This document shows, piece after piece, positions 8,897 through 18,571 of a DNA stretch of 64,000 nt. The DNA is from Sphingomonas melonis (GTDB taxonomy: Bacteria > Pseudomonadota > Alphaproteobacteria > Sphingomonadales > Sphingomonadaceae): the NCBI RefSeq assembly GCF_013409985.1, contig NZ_JACCBY010000001.1, positions 1,178,001 through 1,242,000 of the forward strand, in the 5' to 3' direction. The notes beneath the pieces were generated by a model. That model ran no database searches, was not told where the DNA came from, and saw nothing but the letters and a program-made list of their open reading frames with translations. The first letter of the stretch is position 1; each line of letters opens with the position of its first letter. A program made the translations under genes and the position numbers.

Positions 8897-9460
8897 GACG
8901 CATTGATGGCGGCGCTGGTCGCCGCTGCCTTGGCGCAGGTCGGTGATCGGCCCGCGTGGCTCGCGTCCATCCTGGCGGATCGGTACCGCAAACCGGGGCT
9001 GGTGATCGCTGCGGCGGCGGCGGCGGTGCTGGTCGCCGGGCTGCTCGCCGCGGCGGCCGGCGCGGCTCTCGCACCCCGGCTGACGCCGGAAGCGAAGCAA
9101 CTTTTCCTCGCGCTCGCGCTGCTGTTCCAGGGCGGCGGGGTGCTGTTTCCGGTCAAGCCGCCCGATCGACTCGCCGGCTGGCGACTCGGCGCGGCCCTGA
9201 CCAGCCTGCTCGGCCTGTTCATCCTCGCGTTCGGCGATGGCGTGCAGTTCATCGTGCTGGCGCTGGCGGCGCGCGCCGAACTGCCCTGGCTGGCGGCGGT
9301 CGGCGCGATGCTCGGCTCGCTCGCGGTAATTGCGCCCGCCGCGATCTTGGGGGAAGCCGGCTGGACGGCGCTGCCGCTGGCGATGCTGCGCCGGGTCGTC
9401 GGCATCCTGTTCGTGATCGCCGCGGTGGCGCTGGGACTCGCCGCGCTGCGACTGATCTGA
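8894..9460 (+). CDS. Membrane protein related to the TMEM165/GDT1 (UPF0016) family
   Basis: 188 residues with about six hydrophobic segments in two halves. UPF0016 proteins are cation (manganese or calcium) transporters with two E-x-G-D-(K/R)-(T/S) motifs. Here the first reads QVGDRPAW and the second FGDGVQFIVL, so the glycine-aspartate core remains but the acidic residue is Q or F. The halves keep the family spacing. It may be a diverged transporter with altered ion binding, or non-functional; the family call is an inference. Confidence 0.6.
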   Translation: MDALMAALVAAALAQVGDRPAWLASILADRYRKPGLVIAAAAAAVLVAGLLAAAAGAALAPRLTPEAKQLFLALALLFQGGGVLFPVKPPDRLAGWRLGAALTSLLGLFILAFGDGVQFIVLALAARAELPWLAAVGAMLGSLAVIAPAAILGEAGWTALPLAMLRRVVGILFVIAAVALGLAALRLI

Positions 9461-9556
9461 TCGCTCGATCATCGACATGCGCGAAATGCACGCCGGGGCG
9501 GGAGCGTTTCGGCTATCGGATCGTTTCCGCAACGATCCCATTTCACGGAGGTTTCC

Positions 9557-10048
9557 ATGGCCGACATCAACCCGGCGCTGAACACGCCGACCGACCTCAG
9601 CAACACCCGCTCGGTGGCGGATGCGCTCAATGCGTCGCTCGCCGATTGCTATGCGCTGTATCTCAAGACCAAGAACTTTCACTGGCACGTCTCCGGGCCG
9701 CATTTCCGCGACTATCACCTGCTGCTCGACGATCAGGCGGCGCAGATCCTTGGCGTCACCGATGCGATCGCCGAGCGGGTCCGCAAGACCGGCAACACGA
9801 CGCTGCGCTCGATCGGCGACATCAGCCGCCGCCAGACGATCACCGACAACGACCTCGACTTCGTCGATGCCGGGTCGATGCTGGCGGAGCTGCGTGAGGA
9901 CAATCTGAAGCTCGTCGAGAGCTTCCGCACCGTCAAGGAGGCCGCCGAAGAGGCGAAGGACAATGCCACCAGCGGCATCGTCGACGAATGGACCGATCAG
10001 GCCGAGGAGCGCGCCTGGTTCCTGTTCGAGGCGAGCCGCAAGGGCTGA
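9557..10048 (+). CDS. dps: Dps-family DNA-binding ferritin
   Basis: 163 residues of the Dps/ferritin-like fold. The ferroxidase residues are visible in KNFHWHVSGPHFRDYHLLLD (two His and the acidic residues shared between subunits), followed by DAIAERVRKTG. Dps forms dodecamers that store iron using hydrogen peroxide and protect DNA. The N-terminus is short and has few lysines, so DNA binding may be weak. A strong ribosome-binding site, CGGAGGT, lies 7 nt before the ATG. A GC-rich hairpin follows the gene. Confidence 0.95.
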   Translation: MADINPALNTPTDLSNTRSVADALNASLADCYALYLKTKNFHWHVSGPHFRDYHLLLDDQAAQILGVTDAIAERVRKTGNTTLRSIGDISRRQTITDNDLDFVDAGSMLAELREDNLKLVESFRTVKEAAEEAKDNATSGIVDEWTDQAEERAWFLFEASRKG

Positions 10049-10062
10049 TCCGCCGCCCGGCT

Positions 10063-10101
10063 CCGTCCGCGCCCGGCCAATCAGGGCGGGGGCGCGGACG
10101 G
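10063..10101. terminator. Probable bidirectional terminator hairpin
   Basis: CCGTCCGCGCCC (10063-10074) pairs perfectly with GGGCGCGGACGG (10090-10101) over 12 bp. It lies between the convergent ends of dps and the metallophosphoesterase gene. There is no clear T-run, so termination is inferred from position and stem strength. Confidence 0.6.
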
Positions 10102-10105
10102 GCCG

Positions 10106-10990
10106 CTATCGCTCCCCGCTGACGGTCACCAGCCAGAAGTCTGGCGGCGCGCCGACGCGTAGCGGCACGCTGCTGGTGCCGAGCCCGGCACTCACGATGG
10201 TGATGGTGCCGCCACGCCGGACGACGCCGCAGCGCAGGCCCGGCTTCCAGAAGACGCGCGGCGGCCCGACGATCGGCAACACGCCTTGGCCGCAATGGGT
10301 GTGGCCCGCCAGCACCAGCCCGACCGTCGGCGGCACGTGCATCGTCAGGTCTGGCGAATGGGTCAGGACGATCTTCGCGCCCGACTTGCCCGCCATGGCG
10401 CGCAGCGTGCCGGGCAGATCGTCGTGATGGCTGAATGCGTCGCCGGCCCCGCCGATGACCAGGGGGCCGCGAACCACCGCCGCATTGTCCAGGACCGTCA
10501 CGCCGGCACGGCGGAGTGCCGCGGCGATCAGCGCCGGCACCGATTGGTCGTGGTTGCCGAGCACCGCGACGACGCCGAGCGGCGCGCGCAATCGGGCGAT
10601 CGGCGCGACCAGCGCCGCGGCTCCGGCGCGGGCGACCGCCACGTCATGCTCCGCGACATAGTCGCCGGCGAGCAGCACCAGATCGGGGCGGGCCGCGTTG
10701 ACGATCGCGACGATGCGGGTGAGCCGCGCCGCATCCATCGTGCTGTTGCCGATATGGATGTCGCTCAGCAAGGCGATCCGGATCGGCCGCGCGCGCGCCG
10801 GCCAGTCGGGCAGGGCAAGGCGCAACCGCCGTTCGACGGGATCGGCAAGCGCGTTCTGGTGCCACCAGACCGCCGTCGCGACCGCGATGGCGAGCAGCAG
10901 CACGCCCACGGTCGCAACGATCCGGACGATCCTTCGCATCCGCGCGCCATACCGGGAGCGGATCGCCCTCGCCAGACGTTCCCCCATCAT
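10106..10990 (-). CDS. Membrane-anchored metallophosphoesterase
   Basis: 294 residues with one N-terminal membrane segment (about 20-42, IVRIVATVGVLLLAIAVATA) and a calcineurin-like phosphoesterase domain: LLSDIHIG, LLAGDYV, VLGNHDQ, and AGHTHCGQG near the end, giving the full two-metal site. It resembles the YkuE/YaeI type that acts at the membrane on lipid or nucleotide substrates. The first ATG (10990) overlaps the divergent ligase start by 2 bp; ATG 10987 or 10939 are alternatives. This is not the PdeM-type enzyme usually linked with ligase modules. Confidence 0.82.
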   Translation of the reverse strand: MMGERLARAIRSRYGARMRRIVRIVATVGVLLLAIAVATAVWWHQNALADPVERRLRLALPDWPARARPIRIALLSDIHIGNSTMDAARLTRIVAIVNAARPDLVLLAGDYVAEHDVAVARAGAAALVAPIARLRAPLGVVAVLGNHDQSVPALIAAALRRAGVTVLDNAAVVRGPLVIGGAGDAFSHHDDLPGTLRAMAGKSGAKIVLTHSPDLTMHVPPTVGLVLAGHTHCGQGVLPIVGPPRVFWKPGLRCGVVRRGGTITIVSAGLGTSSVPLRVGAPPDFWLVTVSGER

Positions 10991-12563
10991 GCACGCCTTC
11001 GCCGCGCTCCTCGACTCGCTGATCTACACCCGCGGTCGCAACGCCAAGCTCAAGCTCATCGTCGATTATCTGCTTGCCACGCCCGATCCGGATCGCGGCT
11101 GGGCGATGGCGGCGCTGACCGGTGACCTCGACCTGCCTGGGGTCAAGCCGGCGCAGATCCGCGCGCTGATCGAGGCGCGCGTCGATCCGGTGCTGTTCCG
11201 GATGAGCCGCGAATATGTCGGTGACACCGCCGAGACGGTCGCCCTGCTCTGGCCCGCGCCGGTGCCGGCCCCGGCCGGCGCGCCGCTGTCGATCAGCGCG
11301 GCGGTCGATGCGCTGCGTCATCTCTCGCGATCGGATGCGCCGGCGGTGCTCGCCGCTATGCTCGACCGGCTCGACGCCGAGGAGCGGTTCGCGCTGCTCA
11401 AGATGGCGACGGGTGCGTTGCGCATCGGCGTGTCCGCGCGCCTTGCCAAGACCGCGCTCGCGCAGGCGTTCGGGCTCGACGTCGATGCGGTCGAGGAGGT
11501 GTGGCATGGCCTCACCCCGCCCTACGCCAGCCTGTTCGCCTGGGCCGAGGGAAGCGGGTCGCAGCCGACCGCCGCCGACGTGCCGGTGTTTCGCCCGTTC
11601 ATGCTGGCGCACGGGCTGGAGGATGCGCAGGTCGATCTCGCCGATTATGCCGCCGAGTGGAAATGGGACGGCATCCGCGTCCAGATCGTCCATGTCGCCG
11701 GCCAGACGCGGCTCTACAGCCGCACCGGCGACGACGTCACCGGCAGCTTTCCCGACGTCGCCGCGGCCTTCTCGACCCCGGGTACGGTCGACGGCGAACT
11801 GCTGGTCAAGGGCGACGCGCAGGGCGGGGAGGCGGCGAGCTTCAACGCGCTGCAACAGCGACTCGGCCGCAAGACCGTCTCGGCGAAGATGCTGAACGAC
11901 TATCCGGCCTTCGTCCGCCTCTACGATCTGCTGTTCGATGGTCCCGAGGATCTGCGGGCGCTGTCCTGGACCGAACGGCGCGCGCGGCTGGAGGCGTTCG
12001 TTCCCCGCCTCGATCCCGACCGGTTCGACCTCAGCCAGGTGATCGATGCGGCGAGCTTCACCGAACTGGAGGCGATCCGCGCCGGCGCGCGCGATGCGGC
12101 GATCGAGGGCGTGATGCTGAAGCGCCGTGATTCGCCCTATGTCGGCGGCCGTCGTGCCGGCCTGTGGTACAAATGGAAGCGCGATCCGCTGACCGCCGAT
12201 TGCGTGATGATGTATGCGCAGCGCGGCAGCGGCCGGCGCTCGTCCTATTACAGCGACTATACCTTCGGCTGCTGGACCGAGGAGGGTGAGCTGCTGCCGG
12301 TCGGCAAGGCCTATTCGGGCATCACCGACGAGGAGCTGAAGATGCTCGACAGCTTCGTGCGCCGGAACACGCTCGCGCGCTTCGGCCCGGTGCGCGAGGT
12401 CGAGAAGACGATGGTGCTCGAGATCGCGTTCGATTCGATCCACGGTTCGACGCGGCACAAATCGGGCGTCGCGATGCGCTTCCCGCGCATCGCCCGCATC
12501 CGCACCGACAAGCCCGCCGCGGAAGCCGACCGGGTCGAGACGCTGCGCCGCCTCGTGACGTGA
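10989..12563 (+). CDS. ATP-dependent DNA ligase, cisplatin-damage-response type
   Basis: 524 residues: N-terminal DNA-binding domain (about 1-190), nucleotidyltransferase domain with adenylated Lys225 in EWKWDGIR (motif I), then GELLVKG (motif III), EGVMLKRRDSPY (motif IV), GLWYKWKRDPL (motif V), and an OB-fold C-terminus. This clade is nicknamed the cisplatin damage response ligase and usually sits beside an exonuclease and an Lhr-type helicase. Here its presumed exonuclease partner lies about 10 kb to the left. The start overlaps the divergent phosphoesterase start. Confidence 0.93.
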   Translation: MHAFAALLDSLIYTRGRNAKLKLIVDYLLATPDPDRGWAMAALTGDLDLPGVKPAQIRALIEARVDPVLFRMSREYVGDTAETVALLWPAPVPAPAGAPLSISAAVDALRHLSRSDAPAVLAAMLDRLDAEERFALLKMATGALRIGVSARLAKTALAQAFGLDVDAVEEVWHGLTPPYASLFAWAEGSGSQPTAADVPVFRPFMLAHGLEDAQVDLADYAAEWKWDGIRVQIVHVAGQTRLYSRTGDDVTGSFPDVAAAFSTPGTVDGELLVKGDAQGGEAASFNALQQRLGRKTVSAKMLNDYPAFVRLYDLLFDGPEDLRALSWTERRARLEAFVPRLDPDRFDLSQVIDAASFTELEAIRAGARDAAIEGVMLKRRDSPYVGGRRAGLWYKWKRDPLTADCVMMYAQRGSGRRSSYYSDYTFGCWTEEGELLPVGKAYSGITDEELKMLDSFVRRNTLARFGPVREVEKTMVLEIAFDSIHGSTRHKSGVAMRFPRIARIRTDKPAAEADRVETLRRLVT

Positions 12564-12579
12564 GCCGCGGCGGCCGGCG

Positions 12580-13449
12580 TCAGTTCGCCCGGCCGACCTC
12601 TTCGCCGATGCGGATCTCGAACAGCGTCGGCCAGTATTTGCCCGTCACGAACAACCGGTCGTGCGCGGCGTCATAGGCGATGCCGTTGGCGACCGCGTCG
12701 GGATCGGGATTGTTGATCTCGGCAAGCAGGGGGCGCAGGTCGATCAGGCCGTCGACCTTCCCCGTCGCCGGATCGATCCGCGCGATGAAGCCGGTCATCC
12801 ACACGTTGGCGAGGATGCGGCCTTTGACATATTCGAGCTCGTTGAGCTTGGTCAGCGGCCGGTCGTTGAGCGTCACCGCGATACGGCTCCGCTCGGTGAA
12901 GGTCGTCGGGTCCATGCGGCGCAGCGTCGAGGTGCCATCGGACAGGAACAGCGCGCTGCCGTCGCCCGTCAGTGCCCAGCCTTCGCCGGCGTAATGGAAG
13001 GGCTGGCCGATGCGCTTGAGCGCGGGCAGCGACCAGCGGAAGCCGATCCCGGTCTTCCACGTCAGGCTGAGCAGGCTGTTCTTCCAGCAGCCGATGCCCT
13101 CGCCGAACAGCTCCGGGCTCAAGCGGGCGCGCGCGACGACCTTGCCATCGGCGAGCGTGACGCGGCGGACGTCGGATGCGCCCTCCTTGCCGGTGCTCTC
13201 GTAAAGCTCGCCGCCGCAGAACAGCAGCCCCTCGGTGAAGGCGTGCGGGTCGTGCGGCAGGCGCGCGACGACCTCGGCGGCATAGACCGGCACGCCGGTT
13301 TCGGCGGGAGCGGGGGCGGGAGCGGAAGCTGGCGCGGGTGCGGCTGGGGTCTGCGCGGCGGGCGCGCCGGCGGGGGGCGACGCCTGCCACGCCGACGCCG
13401 CGATTGCGCCGAGCAGCCCGAGCGCCAATGTCACCTTCACCACACGCAT
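12580..13449 (-). CDS. Glutaminyl-peptide cyclotransferase, plant/bacterial type
   Basis: 289 residues. A signal peptide (to about residue 20) leads into an Ala/Pro-rich linker (about 25-50) and then a five-bladed beta-propeller. Signature segments are DPHAFTEGLLF, LYESTGKEG, LNELEYVKGRILANVWMT and VANGIAYDAAHDRLFVTGK. The family converts N-terminal glutamine to pyroglutamate in exported proteins. The conserved glutamate of the HxFTEGL motif and the lysine of the VTGK(Y/M)W end motif are present. Convergent with the ligase gene, 16 bp apart. Confidence 0.9.
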   Translation of the reverse strand: MRVVKVTLALGLLGAIAASAWQASPPAGAPAAQTPAAPAPASAPAPAPAETGVPVYAAEVVARLPHDPHAFTEGLLFCGGELYESTGKEGASDVRRVTLADGKVVARARLSPELFGEGIGCWKNSLLSLTWKTGIGFRWSLPALKRIGQPFHYAGEGWALTGDGSALFLSDGTSTLRRMDPTTFTERSRIAVTLNDRPLTKLNELEYVKGRILANVWMTGFIARIDPATGKVDGLIDLRPLLAEINNPDPDAVANGIAYDAAHDRLFVTGKYWPTLFEIRIGEEVGRAN

Positions 13450-13626
13450 ATCCTCATCTCTCCGCCGCAGCGGCGCTGCCGACCCGCGGCATACCCCGCG
13501 TGGCGAGGGCCGTCATCCCGCCTGATGCCGAAGGGACGCAAACGACGGGCGGCGTGGCGGAGCGTGGCTTTCCACCCGCCGTCCGGATGGTCTAGACGCG
13601 CGTCATCACAGTCGAAGGACCCCACC

Positions 13627-14091
13627 ATGACCACCCACGTCGATCGCAAGCTCGAAGACCTCGGCCTGTCGCTGCCCGAGGCGGCGGCGCCCGTCGCCGC
13701 TTACGTGCCGGTGGTCGAGGCGGGCGGACTGCTCCACCTGTCGGGGCAGCTGCCGTTCAAGGAAGGGCAGCTCGTCACCGGCCGGCTCGGCGACGGCGTG
13801 TCGCTGGAGGATGGGCAGGAGGCCGCGAAACTGTGCGGGCTGATGATCGTCGCGCAGGTCAAGAAGCACCTCGGCGGTGATCTGTCGCGGGTGAAGCGGA
13901 TCGTGAAGCTCGGCGTGTTCGTCAATTCGGCGGCCGATTTCACCGATCAGCCCAAGGTCGCCAATGGCGCGTCCGAGCTGATGGTCGCGCTGTTCGGCGA
14001 CGCCGGCAAACATGCGCGCAGCGCGGTCGGCGTGCCGGTGCTGCCGCTCGGCGCCGCGGTCGAGGTGGATGCGATCATCGAACTGGCCTGA
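13627..14091 (+). CDS. RidA family (YjgF/YER057c/UK114) protein
   Basis: 154 residues. LHLSGQLPF and SRVKRIVKLGVFVNS are typical RidA blocks, and the conserved arginine is in KHARSAVGVPVLPLG. RidA proteins hydrolyse reactive 2-aminoacrylate and imines to keto acids. This member belongs to the longer YoaB/UK114-like subgroup and may have another imine or enamine substrate. ATG 13627 is used because homology starts within a few residues; the frame is open far upstream only as antisense of the neighbouring gene. Confidence 0.9.
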   Translation: MTTHVDRKLEDLGLSLPEAAAPVAAYVPVVEAGGLLHLSGQLPFKEGQLVTGRLGDGVSLEDGQEAAKLCGLMIVAQVKKHLGGDLSRVKRIVKLGVFVNSAADFTDQPKVANGASELMVALFGDAGKHARSAVGVPVLPLGAAVEVDAIIELA

Positions 14092-14233
14092 TGTGGGGCG
14101 GGGCGCGTGTCGCCCCGCGTTACATCCGCAGGTGACGGGTTTCGCGGGGTGAGCGGATCGTGCCGCACGCCCCCTCCGCAAGACGGGGCCGAGCGCCTAT
14201 ATCGGTCGCGATGAGCTTTACGATCCTCGCCGC

Positions 14234-15370
14234 ATGACCCAGGTCGCCGCCCGCCTCGTCGATGGCGTCCGCGCGATCCCGGCCGACCAATGGGATGCCT
14301 GTGCCGGCACCGGCAATCCCTTCGTCCGCCACGCCTTCCTCGCCGCGCTCGAAGACTCGGCCAGCACCGGCGGGCGGTCGGGCTGGCAGCCGATCCCGAT
14401 CGTCGTCGATGGCGCCGACGGTGCGCCTGTCGCGATCGCGCCGGCCTATGCCAAGGGCCATAGCCAGGGCGAATATGTCTTCGACCATGCCTGGGCCGAC
14501 GCCTGGGAGCGGGCAGGGGGGCAATATTATCCCAAGCTCCAGATCGCCGCGCCGTTCAGCCCGGTGCCGGGGCCGCGGCTGCTGCTGCGCGACGCCGGCG
14601 CCGCGCCGGCGCTGATCGCCGCGCTGGAGGCGGTGACCGAACAGCATGGCCTGTCGTCGGCGCATGCGACGTTCGTCAGTCCCGAACAGGTGCCGCTATT
14701 CGAACAGGCGGGCTGGCTGATCCGCGAGGGGACGCAGTTCCACTGGGCCAATCAGGGCTATGGCAGTTTCGACGACTTCCTAGCCGCGCTCGCCAGCCGC
14801 AAGCGCAAGGCGATCCGCAAGGAGCGCGAGGCGGCGGTGCAGGGGCTGACGATCCGCCACCTCAGCGGTGCCGACATCCGGCCCGAGCATTGGGACGCCT
14901 TCTGGACCTTCTATCAGGATACCGGCAGCCGCAAATGGGGGCAGCCCTATCTCAAGCGCAGCTTCTTCCCGCTGCTGGGGGAGCGGATGGGCGACGACGT
15001 GCTGCTGATCCTTGCGGAGCGCGACGGCCGGCCGATCGCGGGGGCGCTCAACCTGATCGGCGCGGACACGCTGTACGGCCGCTATTGGGGCTGTACCGAG
15101 GACGTGCCGTTCCTGCATTTCGAGCTGTGCTATTATCAGGCGATCGATGCGGCGATCGCGCGCGGGCTCAAGACGGTCGAGGCGGGCGCGCAGGGCGAGC
15201 ACAAGCTGGCGCGCGGCTATGTGCCGGTGCCGACCTGGTCGGCGCATTACATCCCCGATGCGGGCTTCCGTCGCGCCATCGCCGACTTCCTGGTCCGCGA
15301 GCGCGCCGCGGTGGCCGACGAGCAGAGCTACCTTGCCGAGCTGGCGCCGTTCAGGAAGGGAGAGGGCTGA
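14234..15370 (+). CDS. FemAB-like / GNAT N-acyltransferase (DUF482 family)
   Basis: 378 residues of the peptidogalycan biosynthesis-like DUF482 family: an N-terminal GNAT lobe (FVRHAFLAALEDS, then the YVFDHAWADAWER segment) and a C-terminal lobe with KRKAIRKEREAA, YQDTGSRKWGQPYL and LIGADTLYGRYWG. The fold resembles FemX/FemAB transferases that use aminoacyl-tRNA or acyl-CoA; no substrate is known for this family. Its last 20 bp overlap the end of the convergent membrane protein gene. Confidence 0.85.
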   Translation: MTQVAARLVDGVRAIPADQWDACAGTGNPFVRHAFLAALEDSASTGGRSGWQPIPIVVDGADGAPVAIAPAYAKGHSQGEYVFDHAWADAWERAGGQYYPKLQIAAPFSPVPGPRLLLRDAGAAPALIAALEAVTEQHGLSSAHATFVSPEQVPLFEQAGWLIREGTQFHWANQGYGSFDDFLAALASRKRKAIRKEREAAVQGLTIRHLSGADIRPEHWDAFWTFYQDTGSRKWGQPYLKRSFFPLLGERMGDDVLLILAERDGRPIAGALNLIGADTLYGRYWGCTEDVPFLHFELCYYQAIDAAIARGLKTVEAGAQGEHKLARGYVPVPTWSAHYIPDAGFRRAIADFLVRERAAVADEQSYLAELAPFRKGEG

Positions 15371-16970
15371 CCGGCCGCCGCTGCGGTGGCAGCAGGTCGG
15401 GGTCGAGCACCACGTCCGGGCGGCGGCGATCGTCGATGCGGTACAGCACGTCGCGACCGCTGCGCCAGATCGGTGTCAGCCCGGTCAGGAAAGCGGGCTC
15501 GACCGGCGGCGGGTTGATCAGCCAGACATAGTCGAACGCCTCGCGCGGCAGATAGGCGAGCGAGACGCGCAGCGGCCGCCACCATTCGCCGCGACAGCGC
15601 CGGTCGGTGACGAGCTGCGACGGGTCGTGCGCGAAGCGGCCGGCGGGCGTGTAGCGGACGGTGAGCAACTGGCCGCCGGCCATCGACCATTGGTCGTTGG
15701 CATAAGCGATGCGCCGTTCGAGCGCGATGCCGGCGGCATGTTCGAGCCGCGAATAGAGCCATTCGTCGCGGCAGGTGCGCCCGACCATCGTCAGCAGCCG
15801 TGCGCCCTTCGGCACGTGATCGAGTGCCGCGAGCGTCCGGTCGTACTCGCGGTCGAACTGGATGTAGCTGATCGTCGTACCGACGAATCGCGCGCCGCAG
15901 AACAGCAGGCCGAGCGCCGCCAGCGTCGAGGCGCCGCGGAACGACAGGCCGTGGCGCGGGCGCAGGGCGATCAGCGCGATGGCGATCACGAACGGTGCAA
16001 GGCGCATGTCGGCATAGGCCGAACCGAAGACGATGCGCGGCAGCAGGACGAAGATCGCGGTCAGGAACAGCGTCGAGAGCAGCAGATTGCGCGAATATTC
16101 GACGCGATGGTCGCGGACGCCCTTCAGCAGGATGACGAACAGCACGGTGGCGGAGGCGAGATCGAACGCCATCCAGCGGTCGCGCAGCACCATGATCACC
16201 CAGCCGACCTTCGCCCGCCAGTTGAACCAGTCCATCGTCTTGCCGGTAACGTGATCGCCCGAGCGCCACAGCACCATCATCAGGAAGGGCAGGGCGAGCG
16301 GCAGGCAGCCGATCGCGGCGCGCGTCCAGCTTTCCAGCCAATGGCCGCCGCGGCCGTCCTTGCGCAGGTCGTGCTGGCGGATCATCTCGGCGGAGAAGGC
16401 GAGGATGCCGAGCACGCCCCAGCCGAAGGTATGGCAGACCCACAAGGCGCAGGAGAGCGGCACAAAGACGATCGCGCGCAGCTTGAGATTGCCGAGCCGG
16501 CCCATCCGCAGCCACAGCGCGAACAGGTTGAGCGCCAGCGCCATCGACAGCGCGAAGTTCACGAAGCCGAACTGGAAGGGATAGCTGTAGGCGAGCGGCA
16601 GCGCGAAGAGCGCGGTCGCGGGGATGCGGCCATGCACCTCCCGCGCGATCCACAGCAGCCCCGAAACGGTCAGCGCCGGGATCGCCATGATGATCAGCTT
16701 GACGGCGAGTTCGAGCCCGAAGATCGGCGCGAGCGGCTCGATCAGCAGATCGACCCCCAGATTGCCAATCAGCGCCCAGCGGAAATCATACCATTCCGCC
16801 AGCCACGGATAGGCCGCGCCATCGAGCTGGACGCGATAGCGTCCCATATGGCCGGGCAGATCGACCAGCGGCGGAATATCGGGCCAAAACAAAGGGATCA
16901 TCGCGACGATCACCATCGCCACGACGAACCACCGCGTTTGCCACCAGTGCAGCTTATGCCCCTGCATCAT
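15351..16970 (-). CDS. Large polytopic membrane protein, possible glycosyltransferase
   Basis: 539 residues with about ten to twelve hydrophobic segments in the first 370 residues, then a soluble C-terminal domain (about 370-539, with ARLLTMVGRTCRDEW and DVLYRIDD). An early loop contains DLPGHMGRY, an acidic residue followed by a conserved motif, reminiscent of GT-C type lipid-linked sugar transferases, but no family is firmly recognised. Two ATGs (16970, 16967) are adjacent. It overlaps the convergent acyltransferase gene, so a cell-envelope role is only suggested by context. Confidence 0.7.
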   Translation of the reverse strand: MMQGHKLHWWQTRWFVVAMVIVAMIPLFWPDIPPLVDLPGHMGRYRVQLDGAAYPWLAEWYDFRWALIGNLGVDLLIEPLAPIFGLELAVKLIIMAIPALTVSGLLWIAREVHGRIPATALFALPLAYSYPFQFGFVNFALSMALALNLFALWLRMGRLGNLKLRAIVFVPLSCALWVCHTFGWGVLGILAFSAEMIRQHDLRKDGRGGHWLESWTRAAIGCLPLALPFLMMVLWRSGDHVTGKTMDWFNWRAKVGWVIMVLRDRWMAFDLASATVLFVILLKGVRDHRVEYSRNLLLSTLFLTAIFVLLPRIVFGSAYADMRLAPFVIAIALIALRPRHGLSFRGASTLAALGLLFCGARFVGTTISYIQFDREYDRTLAALDHVPKGARLLTMVGRTCRDEWLYSRLEHAAGIALERRIAYANDQWSMAGGQLLTVRYTPAGRFAHDPSQLVTDRRCRGEWWRPLRVSLAYLPREAFDYVWLINPPPVEPAFLTGLTPIWRSGRDVLYRIDDRRRPDVVLDPDLLPPQRRPVSPLPS

Positions 16971-17145
16971 CCTGCCTTAGGGGGTGGAGGCGGCGTCCGA
17001 CAAGCATTGTCGTGTCGGCTGCGCCGAATGGAGGGGGCGGGGTTCGTGACCGGGCCGCCTCCACCCGTCACCCTCGACTCGTTCCGGGGGCTACGCCGCG
17101 GGGAGGCGCGGGGCTGAAGCCTCCGGCCGTGCCCTTGCGGATGGG

Positions 17146-17174
17146 TGGGCCCCGGACCGAGTCCGGGGTGACGG
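17146..17174. repeat. Extragenic palindrome, CCCCGGAC...GTCCGGGG type
   Basis: GCCCCGGACCGAGTCCGGGG followed by TGACGG lies downstream of argG. It is the same family as the element at 57541 and may serve as the argG terminator. A degenerate relative appears near 17066-17090. Confidence 0.6.
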
Positions 17175-17219
17175 TTTGCTTCGGGCAGGCGTCTTAACCA
17201 CGCCATGGCGCGCCGCGAG

Positions 17220-18437
17220 TCAGGCGTCGCGGCGTCCCAGCAGGCGCAGGCGCAGCGCGTTGAGCTTGATGAAGCCCGCGGCGTCGCGCTGGTCGTAGGC
17301 GCCCTGATCGTCCTCGAAGGTCACGACCTTCTCGGAATAGAGCGAGTTGGGCGACTTGCGGCCGACGATATAGACGCCGCCCTTGTAGAGCTTGAGACGG
17401 ACGGTGCCGCTGACCTTCGCCTGGCTGTGGTCGATCGCCGCCTGCAGCATCTCGCGCTCCGGCGAGAACCAGAAGCCGTTGTAGACCAGCTCGGCATAGC
17501 GCGGCGCGAGTTCGTCCTTGAGGTGCGCGGCGCCGCGGTCGAGCGTGATCTGCTCGATGCCGCGATGGGCGAGATGATAGATGGTGCCGCCCGGCGTCTC
17601 GTACATGCCGCGGCTCTTCATGCCGACGAAGCGGTTCTCGACGAGGTCGAGCCGGCCGATGCCGTGACGGCGGCCGAGCTCGTTGAGCTTGGTCAGCAGC
17701 GTCGCCGGGCTGGTCGCCTCGCCGTTCAGCGCGACGCCGTCGCCGCGCTCGAAGTCGATGGTGATATATTCAGGCGCGTCGGGCGCGTCCTCGGGGTTCA
17801 CCGTGCGCGAATAGACGTAATCCGGCACCTCCTGCCACGGATCCTCGAGCACCTTGCCCTCCGACGAGGTGTGCAGGAGATTCGCGTCGGTCGAGAAGGG
17901 CGATTCGCCGCGCTTGTCCTTGGCGACCGGAATCTGATGCTGTTCGGCGAATTCGATCAGCCGGGTGCGGCTGGTCAGGTCCCATTCGCGCCACGGCGCG
18001 ATCACCTTGATATCGGGCGCCAGCGCATAATAGCCGAGCTCGAAGCGGACCTGGTCGTTGCCCTTGCCGGTCGCGCCGTGGCTGACCGCATCGGCGCCGA
18101 CCTGGCGCGCGATCTCGATCTGGCGCTTGGCGATCAGCGGCCGCGCGATCGAGGTCCCGAGCAGATACAGCCCTTCATACAAGGCGTTGGAACGCATCAT
18201 CGGAAAGACGTAATCCGCCACGAATTCCTCGCGCAGATCGTCGATGAAGATATGCTCGGGCTTGACGCCGGCCATCTGCGCCTTCTGGCGCGCGGGCTCC
18301 AGCTCCTCGCCCTGGCCGAGGTCGGCGGTGAACGTCACCACCTCGCAATTGTACGTCTGTTGCAGCCATTTCAGGATCACGCTCGTATCCAGCCCACCCG
18401 AATAGGCGAGAACGACACGGTTGATCTGATCGGTCAC
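17220..18437 (-). CDS. argG: Argininosuccinate synthase
   Basis: 405 residues from a GTG start. The PP-loop [15 protein letters not shown] binds [19 protein letters not shown] and the GDGVALNG and [17 protein letters not shown] blocks complete the citrulline and aspartate sites. It condenses citrulline and aspartate in arginine biosynthesis in the cytoplasm. Length matches the usual type I enzyme of about 400 residues. Monocistronic here; argH is not adjacent. Confidence 0.98.
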   Translation of the reverse strand: MTDQINRVVLAYSGGLDTSVILKWLQQTYNCEVVTFTADLGQGEELEPARQKAQMAGVKPEHIFIDDLREEFVADYVFPMMRSNALYEGLYLLGTSIARPLIAKRQIEIARQVGADAVSHGATGKGNDQVRFELGYYALAPDIKVIAPWREWDLTSRTRLIEFAEQHQIPVAKDKRGESPFSTDANLLHTSSEGKVLEDPWQEVPDYVYSRTVNPEDAPDAPEYITIDFERGDGVALNGEATSPATLLTKLNELGRRHGIGRLDLVENRFVGMKSRGMYETPGGTIYHLAHRGIEQITLDRGAAHLKDELAPRYAELVYNGFWFSPEREMLQAAIDHSQAKVSGTVRLKLYKGGVYIVGRKSPNSLYSEKVVTFEDDQGAYDQRDAAGFIKLNALRLRLLGRRDA

Positions 18438-18571
18438 GGCAGCATCCTTGGCTATGGTCGGGTCGCCGCGCCCCTAGGCCCCTGCGCGCCCCCGCGCAAC
18501 GGTTGCGTTCACTGTGGGTTTAAACGACGGCCGCTACTGCCGCGGCCGATCCCATTTTCTCCGGAGACATC

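Noticed and set aside
10644..12458. A 604-codon minus-strand frame across the ligase gene
   Set aside because: Shadow of the ligase, with no recognisable domain.
12661..13626. A long N-terminal extension of the RidA-family gene
   Set aside because: The upstream open frame is antisense of the cyclotransferase gene; RidA homology begins at 13627.
15147..17117. A 656-codon plus-strand frame over the membrane protein gene
   Set aside because: The minus-strand protein has coherent membrane helices; this translation is repetitive charged residues.
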